Part shown: piece after piece, positions 14,905 through 21,538 of the stretch | Layout of the letters: each line of letters starts with the position of its first letter | Numbering within the stretch: the first letter of the stretch is position 1 | Notes under the pieces: model-generated | Database searches by the model: none | What the model saw: the letters and a program-made list of their open reading frames with translations, nothing else | Told to the model about the DNA's origin: nothing | Translations under genes and position numbers: made by a program | Assembly (NCBI GenBank): GCA_964535315.1 | Contig: CAZHTS010000077.1 | Span: forward strand, 1 to 21,538 | DNA length: 21,538 nt | Reading direction: 5' to 3' | Origin: CAZHTS01 sp964535315 | GTDB lineage: Bacteria; Chloroflexota; Anaerolineae; Anaerolineales; Anaerolineaceae

Positions 14905-15912
14905 ATGACCACAATCAAACAGGTAGCCAATCGGGCGGGTGTATCCGCGGCAACAGTTTCACACGTAATCAACGGCACGCGCTACGTTTCCGACGCCGTG
15001 CGCCAGCAGGTGCAAAAAGCCATGGACGAGTTGGGCTACCGCCCCAACGCCCTGGCCCGCTCGCTGCGCAGCGGTCAGACGCTCACCCTGGGGCTGGTTC
15101 TGCCGGATAGCGCCAACCCGTTTTTTGCCGAGGTGGGCCGCAGCATCGAGATTGCCGCCTTCGACGCCGGTTACAGCGTCATCCTGTGCAATACCGAAAA
15201 CGACTTCGCCAAAGAGTCGCTGTACATCGACGTGCTGACCAAGAAACAGGTGGACGGTATGATTTTTGTCGCCACCGGCGAGCGCAGCGATTCGCTGCAA
15301 AAGCTGCTCGAACTCGAACTTCCCGTGGTGGTCATGGATCGCGATTTCCCCGGCCTGGGGTTGGACGTGGTGCTCTCGGATAACCATCACGGCGGCTACC
15401 TGGCCACCCGGCACCTGATCTCGCTGGGGCGCCGTCGCATCGCCTGTATTGCCGGGCCTTCGAAGATCACCCCCAGCGCTCTGCGCGTGGCCGGTTATCA
15501 GCAGGCCCTCCAGGAAGCCGGGCTGGCCTTCGACGCCGGCCTGGTGATCAACGGCGACTTTCACCCCGAGTCGGGCAGGGAAATCGCCCGCGCTCTGCTG
15601 CAACGCCCGGACGCCCCCGACGCCATTTTTGCCTGCAACGACCTGATGGCCATCGGCGTCCTGCGCGCGGCGGCGCAGTTGAACCTGCGCGTCCCCCAGG
15701 ACCTGGCCGTGGTCGGTTACGACGACATCGAACTGGCGTCTTACGCCAACCCGCCGCTCACCACCATCCAGCAGCCCAAGCTGGAAATGGGTTTAACCAC
15801 CCTGGAGTTTTTATTGAACCGTATTAAACAAAAAGACGCCGAACCGCGCCAAACCTTACTGCCCGTTTCGCTCGTCGTGCGCGGTTCTTGCGGCGGTTCA
15901 GGGGCTCAATGA
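14905..15912 (+). CDS. LacI-family transcriptional repressor of the sugar operon
   Basis: 335 residues, standard for the family. An N-terminal helix-turn-helix (TIKQVANRAGVSAATVSHVING, residues 3-24) with recognition helix from about 16, and the hinge helix NALARSLRSG (48-57), are followed by a periplasmic-binding-protein-like effector domain (60-330) with the family landmarks LGLVLPDSANPFF, HLISLGRRRIACIAG, PDAIFACNDLMAIG and LAVVGYDDIELASY. It begins about 20 bases after an operator cluster that overlaps its own promoter, so it very likely represses itself and the genes downstream, with release by the transported sugar or a derivative. It is the first gene of the cluster with sugar-binding protein, ATPase, permease and ribokinase, which makes it an RbsR-like regulator by context. 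The ribosome binding site is poor (AGG), in keeping with low expression of a repressor. Confidence 0.92.
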   Translation: MTTIKQVANRAGVSAATVSHVINGTRYVSDAVRQQVQKAMDELGYRPNALARSLRSGQTLTLGLVLPDSANPFFAEVGRSIEIAAFDAGYSVILCNTENDFAKESLYIDVLTKKQVDGMIFVATGERSDSLQKLLELELPVVVMDRDFPGLGLDVVLSDNHHGGYLATRHLISLGRRRIACIAGPSKITPSALRVAGYQQALQEAGLAFDAGLVINGDFHPESGREIARALLQRPDAPDAIFACNDLMAIGVLRAAAQLNLRVPQDLAVVGYDDIELASYANPPLTTIQQPKLEMGLTTLEFLLNRIKQKDAEPRQTLLPVSLVVRGSCGGSGAQ

Positions 15913-15929
15913 GGATCGGCCATTCTCTG

Positions 15930-15940
15930 AAAGGAGGTGA
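15930..15940 (+). other. Perfect 11-base ribosome binding sequence with no matching gene
   Basis: AAAGGAGGTGA is a full complement to the 16S rRNA 3' end, shortly after the repressor stop. No ATG follows at a usable distance. A GTG inside it (15937) would open an unlikely frame, and a TTG at 15959 would give only 14 codons (ending at 16003) at a spacing too long for normal initiation. It could serve a leader peptide, ribosome standby or a lost gene. Confidence 0.4.
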
Positions 15941-16029
15941 AAGAGGTTCGGCAAAATATTGATAAAAAAGGCGCACAGACTCTTACACCCTGCTCAAGGA
16001 TAAAGAAAAGCCTGCGCGCCGGCTGCGTA

Positions 16030-16046
16030 CGGGACATTGGGTCCCG
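16030..16046 (+). other. Short hairpin in the leader of the sugar-binding-protein gene
   Basis: CGGGAC (16030-16035) pairs with GTCCCG (16041-16046) over a 5-base loop, in the 181-base gap between repressor and binding-protein genes. No T tract follows. It may modestly attenuate read-through or protect the 5' end of a processed mRNA. A TGTAAT (16056-16061) beyond it resembles a -10 box, but no good -35 accompanies it. Confidence 0.35.
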
Positions 16047-16093
16047 CCACTGCACTGTAATTCTATCGCAAATGAAAGTATTCTGGAGGAAAG

Positions 16094-17992
16094 ATGAAAG
16101 TCGCATCACGGATCTTGTCTATCGCGCTGATTTTGGCCTTTCTGCTGGCTGCCTGCGCTCCCGCGGCCGCTCCCACCCAGGCTCCCCAGCCGGAAGCCCC
16201 GGCTGCCAAGCCGACCGAGGCGCCCAAGGCGGACGCCGCGGGTAAGAAGGTGGTCGTCGGGTTGGTGATGAAGTCGCTGGCCAACGAGTTCTTCAAGATC
16301 ATGGAAGAAGCCACCGTCAAATGGGCCGCCACCCGGCCCGATATCGACCTCAAGCCGGTCGGGATGAATTCGGAGACGGACATCGACACCCAGTTTGCTG
16401 CGGTTGAAAACTTCGTCACCCAGGATGCCGACCTGATCGTGGTGGCGGCGGCCGACTCGGTCGGTATGGTCGCCCCGGTCAAGAAGGCGGTCGACGCCGG
16501 GATCGTGGTGGTCAACTTCGACGTCAAGCTGGACACGGCTGCGCTCAAGGCCGCCGGTCTGCCGGAAGACTTCCTCTTTGTGGGGCCGGACAACGCCGAA
16601 GGCGCCAAGCTGGCGGGCGACGCCCTGGCCAAGAAACTGGGTAAGGGCGGCAAGGTCATCATCATCGAGGGCAACCCCGGCGCCGACAACGCCACGCAGC
16701 GCAAGAACGGCTTCATGAAGTCGGTGGAAGAGGGCGGGCTGGTGCTGCTCGACTCGAAGACGGCGCACTGGGAGACCGAGGAAGCCAACACGGTCGTTTC
16801 CAACCTGTTGACCAAGTACCCGGACGTACAGGGCATCCTGTGCGCCAACGACTCGATGGTGCTGGGCGCGGTCAAGGCCATCGAAGCCGCCGGCCTGACC
16901 GGTAAGATCGATGTCGTCGGTTTTGACAACATCCCCGCCGTGCAAGACCTGATCAAAGAAGGCAAGGTGTTGGCCACTGTCGATCAGTTCGGCCCGGATA
17001 TGGCCAAGAATGCCATCGAAGTGGGTCTGCGCGTCCTCAAGGGTGAGAAGCTCACCGGCTGGATCAAGACCCCCGTCAAGCTGGTCACCGCCGCCGAATT
17101 GGGCGCCGCCGCCCCTCAGCAGCCGGCCAAGAAGGTGGTCGTCGGGTTGGTGATGAAATCGCTGGCCAACGAGTTCTTCAAGATCATGGAAGAGGCCACC
17201 GTCAAGTGGGCGGCCACCCGGCCCGATATCGACCTCAAGCCGGTCGGGATGAATTCGGAAACCGACATCGACACCCAGTTTGCTGCGGTTGAAAACTTCG
17301 TCACCCAGGATGCCGACCTGATCGTGGTGGCGGCGGCCGACTCGGTCGGTATGGTCGCCCCGGTCAAGAAGGCGGTCGACGCCGGGATCGTGGTGGTCAA
17401 CTTCGACGTCAAGCTGGACACGGCTGCGCTCAAGGCCGCCGGTCTGCCGGAAGACTTCCTCTTTGTGGGGCCGGACAACGCCGAAGGCGCCAAGCTGGCG
17501 GGCGACGCCCTGGCCAAGAAACTGGGTAAGGGCGGCAAGGTCATCATCATCGAGGGCAACCCCGGCGCCGACAACGCCACGCAGCGCAAGAACGGCTTCA
17601 TGAAGTCGGTGGAAGAGGGCGGGCTGGTGCTGCTCGACTCGAAGACGGCGCACTGGGAGACCGAGGAAGCCAACACGGTCGTTTCCAACCTGTTGACCAA
17701 GTACCCGGACGTACAGGGCATCCTGTGCGCCAACGACTCGATGGTGCTGGGCGCGGTCAAGGCCATCGAAGCCGCCGGCCTGACCGGTAAGATCGATGTC
17801 GTCGGTTTTGACAACATCCCCGCCGTGCAAGACCTGATCAAAGAAGGCAAGGTGTTGGCCACTGTCGATCAGTTCGGCCCGGATATGGCCAAGAATGCCA
17901 TCGAAGTGGGTCTGCGCGTCCTCAAGGGTGAGAAGCTCACCGGCTGGATCAAGACCCCCGTCAAGCTGGTCACTGCCGCCGAATTGAAGTAG
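16094..17992 (+). CDS. Sugar-binding lipoprotein with two identical tandem RbsB-like domains
   Basis: 632 residues, about twice the family length. A lipoprotein signal ends LLAAC with C21, followed by a Pro/Ala/Glu linker (22-50). Two complete periplasmic-binding domains follow: residues 51-336 and 346-631, joined by GAAAPQQPA (337-345); one lysine ends the chain. The two 286-residue domains are identical. Each has the features of ribose-type binding proteins (RbsB): NEFF near the first strand, NFD in the hinge region, a central Q-R motif (NATQRKNGF), CANDSMVLGA, VVGFDNIP and a Q in TVDQFGPDM. From memory these align with RbsB ligand residues, except that the arginine after the hinge aspartate is valine, so the sugar may differ from ribose. 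GGAGG stands four bases before the ATG. It should deliver sugar to the transporter encoded downstream. Single-domain proteins are the norm; the fused pair is the oddity of this window. Confidence 0.93.
   Translation: MKVASRILSIALILAFLLAACAPAAAPTQAPQPEAPAAKPTEAPKADAAGKKVVVGLVMKSLANEFFKIMEEATVKWAATRPDIDLKPVGMNSETDIDTQFAAVENFVTQDADLIVVAAADSVGMVAPVKKAVDAGIVVVNFDVKLDTAALKAAGLPEDFLFVGPDNAEGAKLAGDALAKKLGKGGKVIIIEGNPGADNATQRKNGFMKSVEEGGLVLLDSKTAHWETEEANTVVSNLLTKYPDVQGILCANDSMVLGAVKAIEAAGLTGKIDVVGFDNIPAVQDLIKEGKVLATVDQFGPDMAKNAIEVGLRVLKGEKLTGWIKTPVKLVTAAELGAAAPQQPAKKVVVGLVMKSLANEFFKIMEEATVKWAATRPDIDLKPVGMNSETDIDTQFAAVENFVTQDADLIVVAAADSVGMVAPVKKAVDAGIVVVNFDVKLDTAALKAAGLPEDFLFVGPDNAEGAKLAGDALAKKLGKGGKVIIIEGNPGADNATQRKNGFMKSVEEGGLVLLDSKTAHWETEEANTVVSNLLTKYPDVQGILCANDSMVLGAVKAIEAAGLTGKIDVVGFDNIPAVQDLIKEGKVLATVDQFGPDMAKNAIEVGLRVLKGEKLTGWIKTPVKLVTAAELK
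16244..17101 (+). repeat. Copy 1 of an 858-bp in-frame tandem repeat
   Basis: Encodes the first binding domain. It matches copy 2 at an offset of exactly 885 bases (858 plus a 27-base linker). I count seven differences, at 16273, 16309, 16321, 16327, 16375, 16378 and 17089, all third codon positions and all synonymous. Bases 16379-17088 (710 bp) are identical to 17264-17973. Confidence 0.97.
17129..17986 (+). repeat. Copy 2 of the 858-bp in-frame tandem repeat
   Basis: Encodes the second binding domain, identical in protein to the first. The 27 bases before it (17102-17128) encode the linker GAAAPQQPA, whose composition resembles the N-terminal lipoprotein linker. Six of the seven base differences fall in the first 135 bases of the unit and one 13 bases from its end. 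Confidence 0.97.
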
Positions 17993-18024
17993 AAAACGCA
18001 TTACCGGCGCTTTACTGGTTCAAC

Positions 18025-18074
18025 GGCCCTCCCGCAGCGGCGGAATACATCTCCCGCCAGGCTGTGGGAGGGCC
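18025..18074 (+). other. Long intergenic hairpin between binding-protein and ATPase genes
   Basis: GGCCCTCCCGCAG (18025-18037) pairs with CTGTGGGAGGGCC (18062-18074): 13 bp including one G-U wobble. Inside it GGCGG (18039-18043) pairs with CCGCC (18054-18058). No T tract follows, so it is not a standard terminator. Stems at this place in sugar ABC operons commonly stabilise the upstream binding-protein mRNA or cause partial termination, which gives excess binding protein. The weak ribosome binding site of the next gene acts in the same direction. Confidence 0.65.
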
Positions 18075-18105
18075 ACAGGACAGGCTCTTCTCAGGCTGAA
18101 CGCTT

Positions 18106-19638
18106 ATGACAGACCCACAAAAAATTATCCAGATTAAAGGGCTTACCAAACATTTTCCCGGCGTAACCGCTCTGAACCAGGTTGACCTGGACATCCATCA
18201 GGGCGAGGTACACGTCCTGGTAGGCGAAAATGGCGCCGGAAAGTCGAGCTTGATCAAAATCCTGTGCGGGATTTACCAGCCAGACGGCGGAGAAATGATC
18301 TATTGCGGCGAAAAGTATGCGCCGCAGCACACCCAGGACGCCATCAAAGCCGGTATCCGCGTCGTTTATCAGGAACTGAACCTGCTCTCCTATCTCTCAG
18401 TGGCCGAGAATATCTTTTTTGAACGGCTGCCGGCGCGCTACGGGCTGGTGGATTACGGTCGCCTGTATCGCCAATCGCAAAATGCGCTGGAATACGTCGG
18501 GCTGAAAATCTCACCCAGAACCCCGGTTTCGATGTTGGGGATCGCTCAAATGCAGCTGGTCGAAATTGCCCGGGCGCTTTCGGCGGAAAGCAAGGTGTTG
18601 ATTCTGGACGAACCCACCGCCACCCTGACCTCCAAAGAAATCGGCCGGTTGTTTGAAATCATCAAACGCCTGAAGCAGAGCGGCGTCACGATCATTTATA
18701 TCTCGCACCGCTTACAGGAGATCTTTGAAATTGGCGATCGCATCACCGTCCTGCGCAACGGGATGAAGGTGGATACCCGCCCGATCCATGCGGTGACGAT
18801 CCCCGAAATCGTAAAAATGATGGTCGGGCGCGAGATGGCGTCCGAGTATCCTTACCAGGAAAGCGTAAAGGTTGGGGACGAAGTCTTTCGCGCCGAAAAC
18901 ATCGTCTATAAGGGCAGCAAACACCCGGTCTCGTTTTCGGTGCGGGCCGGGGAAATCCTGGGCATTGCCGGTCTGGTCGGTTCTGGTCGGACGGAAACGA
19001 TGCGCGCCATTTTTGGCGCCGATCGTAAGCTGTCCGGCAGGGTCTTTCTGGACGGCAAAGAACTGGTCATCCGCCAGCCGCGCGACGCGGTGTCCGGCGG
19101 GCTGGGGCTGCTGACCGAAGACCGTAAGGGGCAGGGGTTGATCCTGGACATGTCGTGCAGTGTGAACGTTTCGCTGGCCAACCTGAAAGAGGTTTCCCGT
19201 TCAAACCTGATGGATTTTGATAAGGAAAAAACCGTCGCCGCCCGTTTTATCGAAGAACTGGCGGTCAAGACGCCAACCGCTCAAAAATGGGTGCGTTTTC
19301 TTTCGGGCGGCAACCAGCAAAAGGTGGTGCTGGCCAAATGGTTGTTCCGCAACTGCCGCGTGCTGATTTTTGACGAACCGACCCGCGGCATCGACGTCGG
19401 GGCCAAATACGAAATTTACATGCTGCTCTGGAAACTGGCGGCGCAGGGCAAGGCGATCATCGTGGTTTCGTCCGACCTGCCCGAGTTGATGGGCATCAGC
19501 CACCGCATCGCCGTGTTTTCGGACGGCAGGATTGCCGGAGACGTGCTGCGCCCCGAGTTCGACCAGGAAAGGATCCTCTCCCTGGCTTACCAGGAGTACA
19601 TTCAGCCGGGTAACGGAAACCAAAGCGAAGGGAAATAA
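18106..19638 (+). CDS. rbsA: RbsA/MglA-type sugar ABC transporter ATPase (two NBDs)
   Basis: 510 residues, the usual length for the double-ATPase subunit of CUT2 sugar importers, which sits on the cytoplasmic face and powers uptake. The first nucleotide-binding domain has Walker A GENGAGKSS (40-48), a divergent signature LGIAQMQ (144-150) and Walker B ILILDEPT-type VLILDEPT (164-171). The second has a degenerate P-loop GLVGSGRTE (289-297, arginine where lysine is usual), a good signature LSGGNQQ (399-405) and IFDEPTRGID (421-430). This asymmetry, with one weak site, is normal for the RbsA/MglA/AraG group. The ribosome binding site is poor and the gene follows a long hairpin, so expression below that of the binding protein is likely. 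The permease gene starts 3 bases after its stop. Confidence 0.94.
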   Translation: MTDPQKIIQIKGLTKHFPGVTALNQVDLDIHQGEVHVLVGENGAGKSSLIKILCGIYQPDGGEMIYCGEKYAPQHTQDAIKAGIRVVYQELNLLSYLSVAENIFFERLPARYGLVDYGRLYRQSQNALEYVGLKISPRTPVSMLGIAQMQLVEIARALSAESKVLILDEPTATLTSKEIGRLFEIIKRLKQSGVTIIYISHRLQEIFEIGDRITVLRNGMKVDTRPIHAVTIPEIVKMMVGREMASEYPYQESVKVGDEVFRAENIVYKGSKHPVSFSVRAGEILGIAGLVGSGRTETMRAIFGADRKLSGRVFLDGKELVIRQPRDAVSGGLGLLTEDRKGQGLILDMSCSVNVSLANLKEVSRSNLMDFDKEKTVAARFIEELAVKTPTAQKWVRFLSGGNQQKVVLAKWLFRNCRVLIFDEPTRGIDVGAKYEIYMLLWKLAAQGKAIIVVSSDLPELMGISHRIAVFSDGRIAGDVLRPEFDQERILSLAYQEYIQPGNGNQSEGK

Positions 19639-19641
19639 GTC

Positions 19642-20616
19642 ATGGATGCCAAGAAAATACTCTCTCTCTTATTGCGTGAAGCCGGGATCGGGTTGGCGCT
19701 CTTGCTGTTGTGCATCGTTTTTTCTTTTGCAGCCCCGCGTTTTGCCTCACCGACCAACGTCACCAACATTCTGACCCAGATCAGCATCAACACGGTGATC
19801 TCGGTTGGGATGACCTTCGCCATCCTGCTGGGCGGCATCGACCTGTCTGTGGGTTCGGTGCTGGCGCTGGCGACGATCATCGCCGGGCAGATCATCACCA
19901 ACCCCTCGCTCCCGGTCGGGGCGGCGGTGGTATTGGCGGTGCTGGGCAGCCTGGCGGTGGGCATGGCCTGCGGCTTTTTCAACGGCTTTGTTTCTGAGCG
20001 TTGGAAGATCCACCCCTTCATCACCAGCCTGGGCATGCTCAATATTGCCCGCGGTGCAGCCCTGCAGGTCAGCCAGTCGCGCACCATTTTCAACTTCCCC
20101 GAATCGTTTAACGCCTTTGGTTCGATGGATTTCGCCGGCATTCCTTTCATCTTTATCATCGCCCTGCTGGTGGTGGTCGTCGGGCGTTTCATCCTCAACC
20201 GTACCGTATTTGGGCGCATGATCTACGCCATCGGCAACAACGAAGAAGCCGTTCGCCTTTCCGGCCATACGCCCTCTATCTATAAGGTGCTGGCGTACGT
20301 ATTGTGCGGCGCCACCGTCGGGCTGGCGGCGATCATGTACATGCTGCGGCTCAATATTTCCAGCCCCATTTTGGGCACCGGCTTTGAATTAAAGGCCATC
20401 GCCGCCGTGGTTATCGGCGGCACCAGCATGAGCGGCGGTAAGGGCTCGATGGTGGGCACCTTCCTGGGCGCCTGCATCATGGGAGTGCTGGACAACGGTC
20501 TGCTGCTGATCGGTATGGGCGACTTTGCCCGCCAGATGGTGACCGGCCTGATTATTGTACTGGCGGTGATTATCGACACCTATCGCGCCAAAATCAGCAT
20601 CAAAACCGAGGCCTGA
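19642..20616 (+). CDS. rbsC: RbsC-type sugar ABC transporter permease
   Basis: 324 residues with about ten hydrophobic segments, the size and pattern of CUT2 permeases (BPD_transp_2 family). Family landmarks are GMTFAILLGGIDLSVGSVLAL (residues 53-73), HPFITSLGMLNIARG, GRMIYAIGNNEEAVRLSGH (the cytoplasmic loop that contacts the ATPase) and ELKAIAAVVIGGTSMSGGKG. The protein should form the homodimeric channel with the RbsA-type ATPase and accept sugar from the binding lipoprotein. The spacing of 3 bases after the ATPase stop, with AAGGGA upstream, shows tight operon coupling. No other permease gene lies in the window, so the importer is complete in the usual B-A-C form. Confidence 0.95.
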   Translation: MDAKKILSLLLREAGIGLALLLLCIVFSFAAPRFASPTNVTNILTQISINTVISVGMTFAILLGGIDLSVGSVLALATIIAGQIITNPSLPVGAAVVLAVLGSLAVGMACGFFNGFVSERWKIHPFITSLGMLNIARGAALQVSQSRTIFNFPESFNAFGSMDFAGIPFIFIIALLVVVVGRFILNRTVFGRMIYAIGNNEEAVRLSGHTPSIYKVLAYVLCGATVGLAAIMYMLRLNISSPILGTGFELKAIAAVVIGGTSMSGGKGSMVGTFLGACIMGVLDNGLLLIGMGDFARQMVTGLIIVLAVIIDTYRAKISIKTEA

Positions 20617-20642
20617 ACGCCTTCTCAGCCAAAGGATCTTTC

Positions 20643-21538
20643 ATGAAACCAAAAATTGTTGTCATTGGCAGCGCCAACACCGACATGGTGGTCAAAGTCG
20701 AGCACCTGCCCGAGCCCGGTGAGACCGTTCTGGGAGGCGATTACATCCAATCGCGGGGTGGCAAGGGGGCCAACCAGGCGGTTGCCGCTGCCCGCCTGGG
20801 CGCCGGGGTGACGTTTGTCGCCCGCCTGGGCGCCGACGCCTTCGGCAAGGAAGCTTTCGCTGCCTATCAGGCCGAAGGCATCGACACGCAATACATCGTC
20901 TGGGATGAGACCGCTCTCTCCGGGGTGGCGTTGATCATGGTCAACCGTGCCGGCGAGAACTTCATCGCCGTGGCTTCGGGGGCGAACGCAAAATTGTCCC
21001 CGGTGGACGTTCTTGCGGCAGAGGCGGCCATCCGCCAGGCCGATTGTGTGCTGTTGCAACTGGAGATTCCGCTTGAGACGGTGTGCGCCGCCGTCGATCT
21101 GGCGCACCGCTATGGTGTGCGCGTCATCCTCAACCCGGCGCCGGCGGCGGCGCTTCCCGCCGAGCTGCTGGCAAAGGTGGACACGCTGACGCCCAACGAG
21201 ACCGAGGCCGCCGAACTGGCGGGTGGCTTTTCAGCCCGACACGCCACGAATGTGGCGGCGATCTTGCGCAATAAACACAAGATCGAGAATATCGTGGTGA
21301 CATTGGGTGAGAAGGGGGCGCTGATCGCCGGCTTCCAGAACCAGATAGTTGCGCCGTATGCGGTCACGCCGGTGGACACCACCGGAGCCGGGGATGCTTT
21401 CAACGGTGGGTTGGCGCTGGCGTTGGCGCGCGGCGACGACCTGGCGGCAGCGGTGCGCTTTGCCAACGCCGTGGCGGCGTTGAGCACCACCCGCCCCGGC
21501 GCGCAGCAGGCCATGCCTACCCTGGCCGAGGTGGAGGC
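20643..21538 (+). CDS. rbsK: Ribokinase (PfkB family), cut by the window end
   Basis: At least 298 residues are visible and the frame is open at the window edge; ribokinases are about 305, so only a few residues are probably missing. RbsK phosphorylates D-ribose to ribose-5-phosphate after uptake. Visible motifs: the substrate loop GSANTDMV (9-16), the PfkB signature GGKGANQAVAAARLG (39-53), NPAPA (164-168), TPNETEA (183-189), and the anion hole/catalytic motif DTTGAGDAFNGG (245-256) with D251 as catalytic base. The ATG has AAAGGA six bases upstream and lies 26 bases after the permease stop, so it closes the operon. Its presence is the best evidence that the transported sugar is ribose or a close relative; related PfkB sugar kinases cannot be fully excluded. 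Confidence 0.92.
   Translation, partial: MKPKIVVIGSANTDMVVKVEHLPEPGETVLGGDYIQSRGGKGANQAVAAARLGAGVTFVARLGADAFGKEAFAAYQAEGIDTQYIVWDETALSGVALIMVNRAGENFIAVASGANAKLSPVDVLAAEAAIRQADCVLLQLEIPLETVCAAVDLAHRYGVRVILNPAPAAALPAELLAKVDTLTPNETEAAELAGGFSARHATNVAAILRNKHKIENIVVTLGEKGALIAGFQNQIVAPYAVTPVDTTGAGDAFNGGLALALARGDDLAAAVRFANAVAALSTTRPGAQQAMPTLAEVE

Noticed and set aside
15937..16245. A 102-codon frame starting with GTG inside the orphan Shine-Dalgarno sequence
   Set aside because: Its start overlaps the ribosome binding sequence, the product looks random, and it runs out of frame into the binding-protein gene.
16244..17986. Tandem repeat as an insertion element or CRISPR-like array
   Set aside because: The repeat is in frame, encodes a full protein domain and has no terminal inverted repeats, transposase or spacers.
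16106..18001. A 631-residue open frame antisense to the sugar-binding-protein gene
   Set aside because: It mirrors the tandem repeat and stays open only because of strong third-position GC bias. The plus-strand protein has a lipoprotein signal, ribosome binding site and known domains.

Overview
The window looks like a high-GC chromosomal segment from a Chloroflexota bacterium, probably Anaerolineae-like. This is an inference from the lipoprotein style (signal ending LAAC followed by a Pro/Ala/Thr/Gln linker), the GC-rich codon use, the repeated OmpR/HisKA pairs and the ECF sigma factor with a long exported partner. No rRNA, tRNA, CRISPR array, transposase or phage gene was seen.

Layout. (1) 57-1094, minus: a threonine aldolase-type PLP enzyme. 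(2) 1262-1597, plus: an unrecognised membrane-protein remnant, apparently frameshifted, ending in a strong hairpin. (3) 1596-5484, minus: an acyltransferase (PlsC type), an OmpR-type response regulator, its histidine kinase (ATGA overlap) and an exported ATC-hydrolase-like lipoprotein. (4) 5628-8221, minus: an ECF sigma factor overlapping a 680-residue single-pass membrane protein, the likely anti-sigma factor, with a hairpin terminator candidate downstream. (5) 8358-11307, plus: a HAD hydrolase and a second response regulator/kinase pair, clearly paralogous to the first. (6) 11452-12532, plus: a RidA protein and a cysteine-rich protein of uncertain family. (7) 12536-14704, minus: a RecQ helicase. 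(8) 14905 to the window end, plus: a ribose-type operon of LacI regulator, sugar-binding lipoprotein, RbsA-type ATPase, RbsC-type permease and ribokinase (cut by the window edge).

The most unusual element is the sugar-binding lipoprotein at 16094-17992. It carries two complete periplasmic binding domains in tandem, joined by a 9-residue linker. The two 286-residue domains are identical in protein sequence. Their DNA differs at 7 of 858 positions, all synonymous and all near the ends of the unit, which leaves a 710-bp identical core. This points to duplication followed by homogenisation under purifying selection, unless it is an assembly artefact.

The operon has a textbook promoter (TTGACA, 17 bp, TATAGT) followed immediately by a repeated and palindromic LacI-type operator, so the regulator probably represses itself and the whole operon. 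A long hairpin between the binding-protein gene and the ATPase gene, followed by a weak ribosome binding site, would favour excess binding protein over transporter. Together the genes describe import of a ribose-like sugar and its phosphorylation; the exact sugar cannot be read from sequence alone.
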